Shown here piece by piece: positions 6,383 through 7,402 of a stretch of 7,402 nucleotides of DNA. The notes under the pieces are model-generated. The model made no database searches. It was given only the letters and a program-made list of their open reading frames with translations, and was not told where the DNA came from. This stretch comes from Gallionella sp. (GTDB lineage: Bacteria > Pseudomonadota > Gammaproteobacteria > Burkholderiales > Gallionellaceae), in contig JANLID010000291.1 in assembly GCA_024654105.1 (NCBI GenBank), forward strand, positions 1 through 7,402, given 5' to 3'. The number at the start of each line of letters is the position of its first letter. The first letter of the stretch is position 1. Made by a program: the position numbers and the translations under genes.

Positions 6383-6412
6383 TTGGAAGAGGCTGTTGCT
6401 GGTGTGTATACT
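6383..6412 (+). promoter_or_regulatory. Putative sigma70 promoter of the kinase gene
   Basis: TTGGAA (6383-6388) and TATACT (6407-6412) are separated by 18 bases, close to the sigma70 consensus TTGACA-17-TATAAT. They lie about 55 bases before the kinase start. A second, weaker -10-like TATAGT follows at 6415-6420. Confidence 0.5.
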
Positions 6413-6454
6413 GTTATAGTGTTAATTTATCTCTGCCTTTTAAATTTCAACAAC

Positions 6455-6459
6455 AGGGA
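6455..6459 (+). promoter_or_regulatory. Ribosome-binding site of the kinase gene
   Basis: AGGGA six bases before the ATG at 6466, a standard spacing that supports this start. Confidence 0.7.
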
Positions 6460-6465
6460 CTGACG

Positions 6466-7402
6466 ATGTCCGAACCCGGTCGCGTTTTACATATCGAACT
6501 GGACGCAGATTGCGGCCCCGATGTCATCAAGCAACTGTCGCCCCGCCTATCTACCCTGGTTCACCGCACCATCGCGAGCGCATCCGGTCTCACCCAAGCC
6601 CTGCAAGAAGACCACTGGGGTGCCATCGTTTGCGGCAACACCCCTCTGGGAACCGATACTTTGCATTCGTTTTTTGCCAATCTGCCTGGCATGGCCTGCC
6701 AGATCCGCCTGGATGCGGACAACCTGCTGCGCCTTCCTTATGTCAGCGAAGGTTGCTTCGCCCTGCTTGGCGTCGCTCCATTGGAAATGGAACCGCATCC
6801 GGAATTACTGCTCAACATGTTGCACCCGGAAGATCGCGATATGTTCCACAAGAGCATGCAGGAATCAATCACACAATCCACCTCCTGGAACTGGGAAGGA
6901 CGTATCGTGTTGCCGCCGGACGGCGAGATCAAATGGGTGAACTTGCGCGCTACACGCCGTGAAACCGGTTCGCATGGCACCATCTGGGAAGGCTTCATGG
7001 TCAACATCACCCAGAACAAGCTCGCCGAACAGGAAATAAAAACTTCGCGCCAGCAGTTGCGCGAACTTTCTTCTCATGTAGAGAACATCAAAGAACAAGA
7101 ACGGGGACGTATTGCGCGCGAAATTCATGATGAAATCGGCGTGCTGCTGACCGCCTTGAAAATGGATTTGGCCTGGCTGGCGCAACGATTACCGCAAGAC
7201 AACAGTACACTGCATGAAAAGATCCACGTTATGGCTGATTTACTGGATACGGCGGGTTCCGCTGCCAATAACCTGGTGCATAGCCTGCGCCCGGCCTTTC
7301 TCGATTGCTTTGGCATCGTTGCGGCAATTGAAATCGAGGCCAAGGAATTCACCAAACGCACCGGCATTCCATGCACAATTATCAAGTCAGATAATCATAT
7401 TG
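6466..7402 (+). CDS. PAS-containing NarX-type (HisKA_3) sensor histidine kinase, 3'-partial
   Basis: The frame runs from the ATG at 6466 to the right edge without a stop, giving 312 visible residues of a predicted soluble sensor kinase. Residues 1-71 (GRVLHIELDAD ... HWGAIVCGNTPL) resemble the first half of a response-regulator receiver, but Gly57 sits where the phosphoacceptor Asp is expected. Residues about 72-185 form a PAS fold, with PYVSEGCFALLGV near its start, LHPEDR at 119-124, and W/G-rich strands ending in the ITQNKLAEQE linker. Residues about 208-300 are a HisKA_3 dimerisation/phosphoacceptor domain, EQERGRIAREIHDEIG, with His221 as the expected phosphorylated residue. The HATPase_c domain should follow beyond the window. 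No transmembrane segment is visible. Such kinases normally pair with a NarL/LuxR-type response regulator, not visible here. It is divergent from the coiled-coil gene; any functional link is unproven. Confidence 0.9.
   Translation, partial: MSEPGRVLHIELDADCGPDVIKQLSPRLSTLVHRTIASASGLTQALQEDHWGAIVCGNTPLGTDTLHSFFANLPGMACQIRLDADNLLRLPYVSEGCFALLGVAPLEMEPHPELLLNMLHPEDRDMFHKSMQESITQSTSWNWEGRIVLPPDGEIKWVNLRATRRETGSHGTIWEGFMVNITQNKLAEQEIKTSRQQLRELSSHVENIKEQERGRIAREIHDEIGVLLTALKMDLAWLAQRLPQDNSTLHEKIHVMADLLDTAGSAANNLVHSLRPAFLDCFGIVAAIEIEAKEFTKRTGIPCTIIKSDNHI

Larger units (their letters stand above)
6168..6465. promoter_or_regulatory. Divergent intergenic region between the coiled-coil gene and the kinase gene
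   Basis: These 298 bp separate two divergently transcribed genes and should hold both promoters. The kinase side has a recognisable promoter (6383-6412) and ribosome-binding site. The coiled-coil side has a ribosome-binding site and an inverted repeat, but I could not place a convincing -35/-10 pair for it. No RNA gene or believable small gene was seen. A 91-codon open frame on the plus strand here overlaps all these signals and has no family character. Confidence 0.7.

Noticed and set aside
6188..6463. 91-codon plus-strand open frame in the divergent intergenic region
   Set aside because: It overlaps the inverted repeat, the promoter and the kinase ribosome-binding site, has no Shine-Dalgarno, and shows no recognisable protein features.

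Overview
The window reads as accessory-flavoured chromosome of a Gram-negative proteobacterium. A betaproteobacterium, perhaps of the Gallionella/Nitrosomonas group, is my best guess from protein style and moderate GC, but no marker gene settles it. It holds two insertion-sequence remnants, then four cellular genes: a membrane methyltransferase (+), a Soj-type ParA ATPase (-), a 976-residue coiled-coil membrane protein (-) and a sensor kinase (+, running off the right edge).

Left part (1-1522): the 3' portion of an ISL3-family element, with a nearly complete transposase and a recognisable right terminal repeat ending near 1179. It abuts the C-terminal third of an IS630-family transposase at 1180-1512. 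The reading frame of the IS630 piece is cut exactly at the ISL3 end, so ISL3 appears to have jumped into an older IS630 copy. The IS630 remnant ends at or next to a CTAG, the known IS630-type target.

Middle part (1543-3149): a four-TM protein with a C-terminal class I SAM-methyltransferase domain. It converges, with 23 bp between stop codons, on a ParA ATPase gene that has no ParB partner in the window.

Centre (3237-6167): upstream of parA on the same strand, 87 bp away and probably co-transcribed, lies the most striking gene. It encodes about 900 proline-free residues that can be written as 63 consecutive 14-residue units with no gap, then one transmembrane helix and a 58-residue tail. The predicted product is a very long (about 130 nm if fully helical) cytoplasmic rod or coiled coil anchored to the inner membrane by its C-terminal end. 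Paired with a ParA ATPase, it is a reasonable candidate for an undescribed polarity, positioning or scaffold system.

Right part (6168-7402): a 298-bp divergent intergenic region with a perfect 8-bp inverted repeat just upstream of the coiled-coil ribosome-binding site and a sigma70-like promoter for the divergent kinase. The kinase has a short receiver-like N-terminus apparently lacking the phosphoacceptor Asp, a PAS domain and a HisKA_3 domain. Its ATPase domain lies beyond the window.
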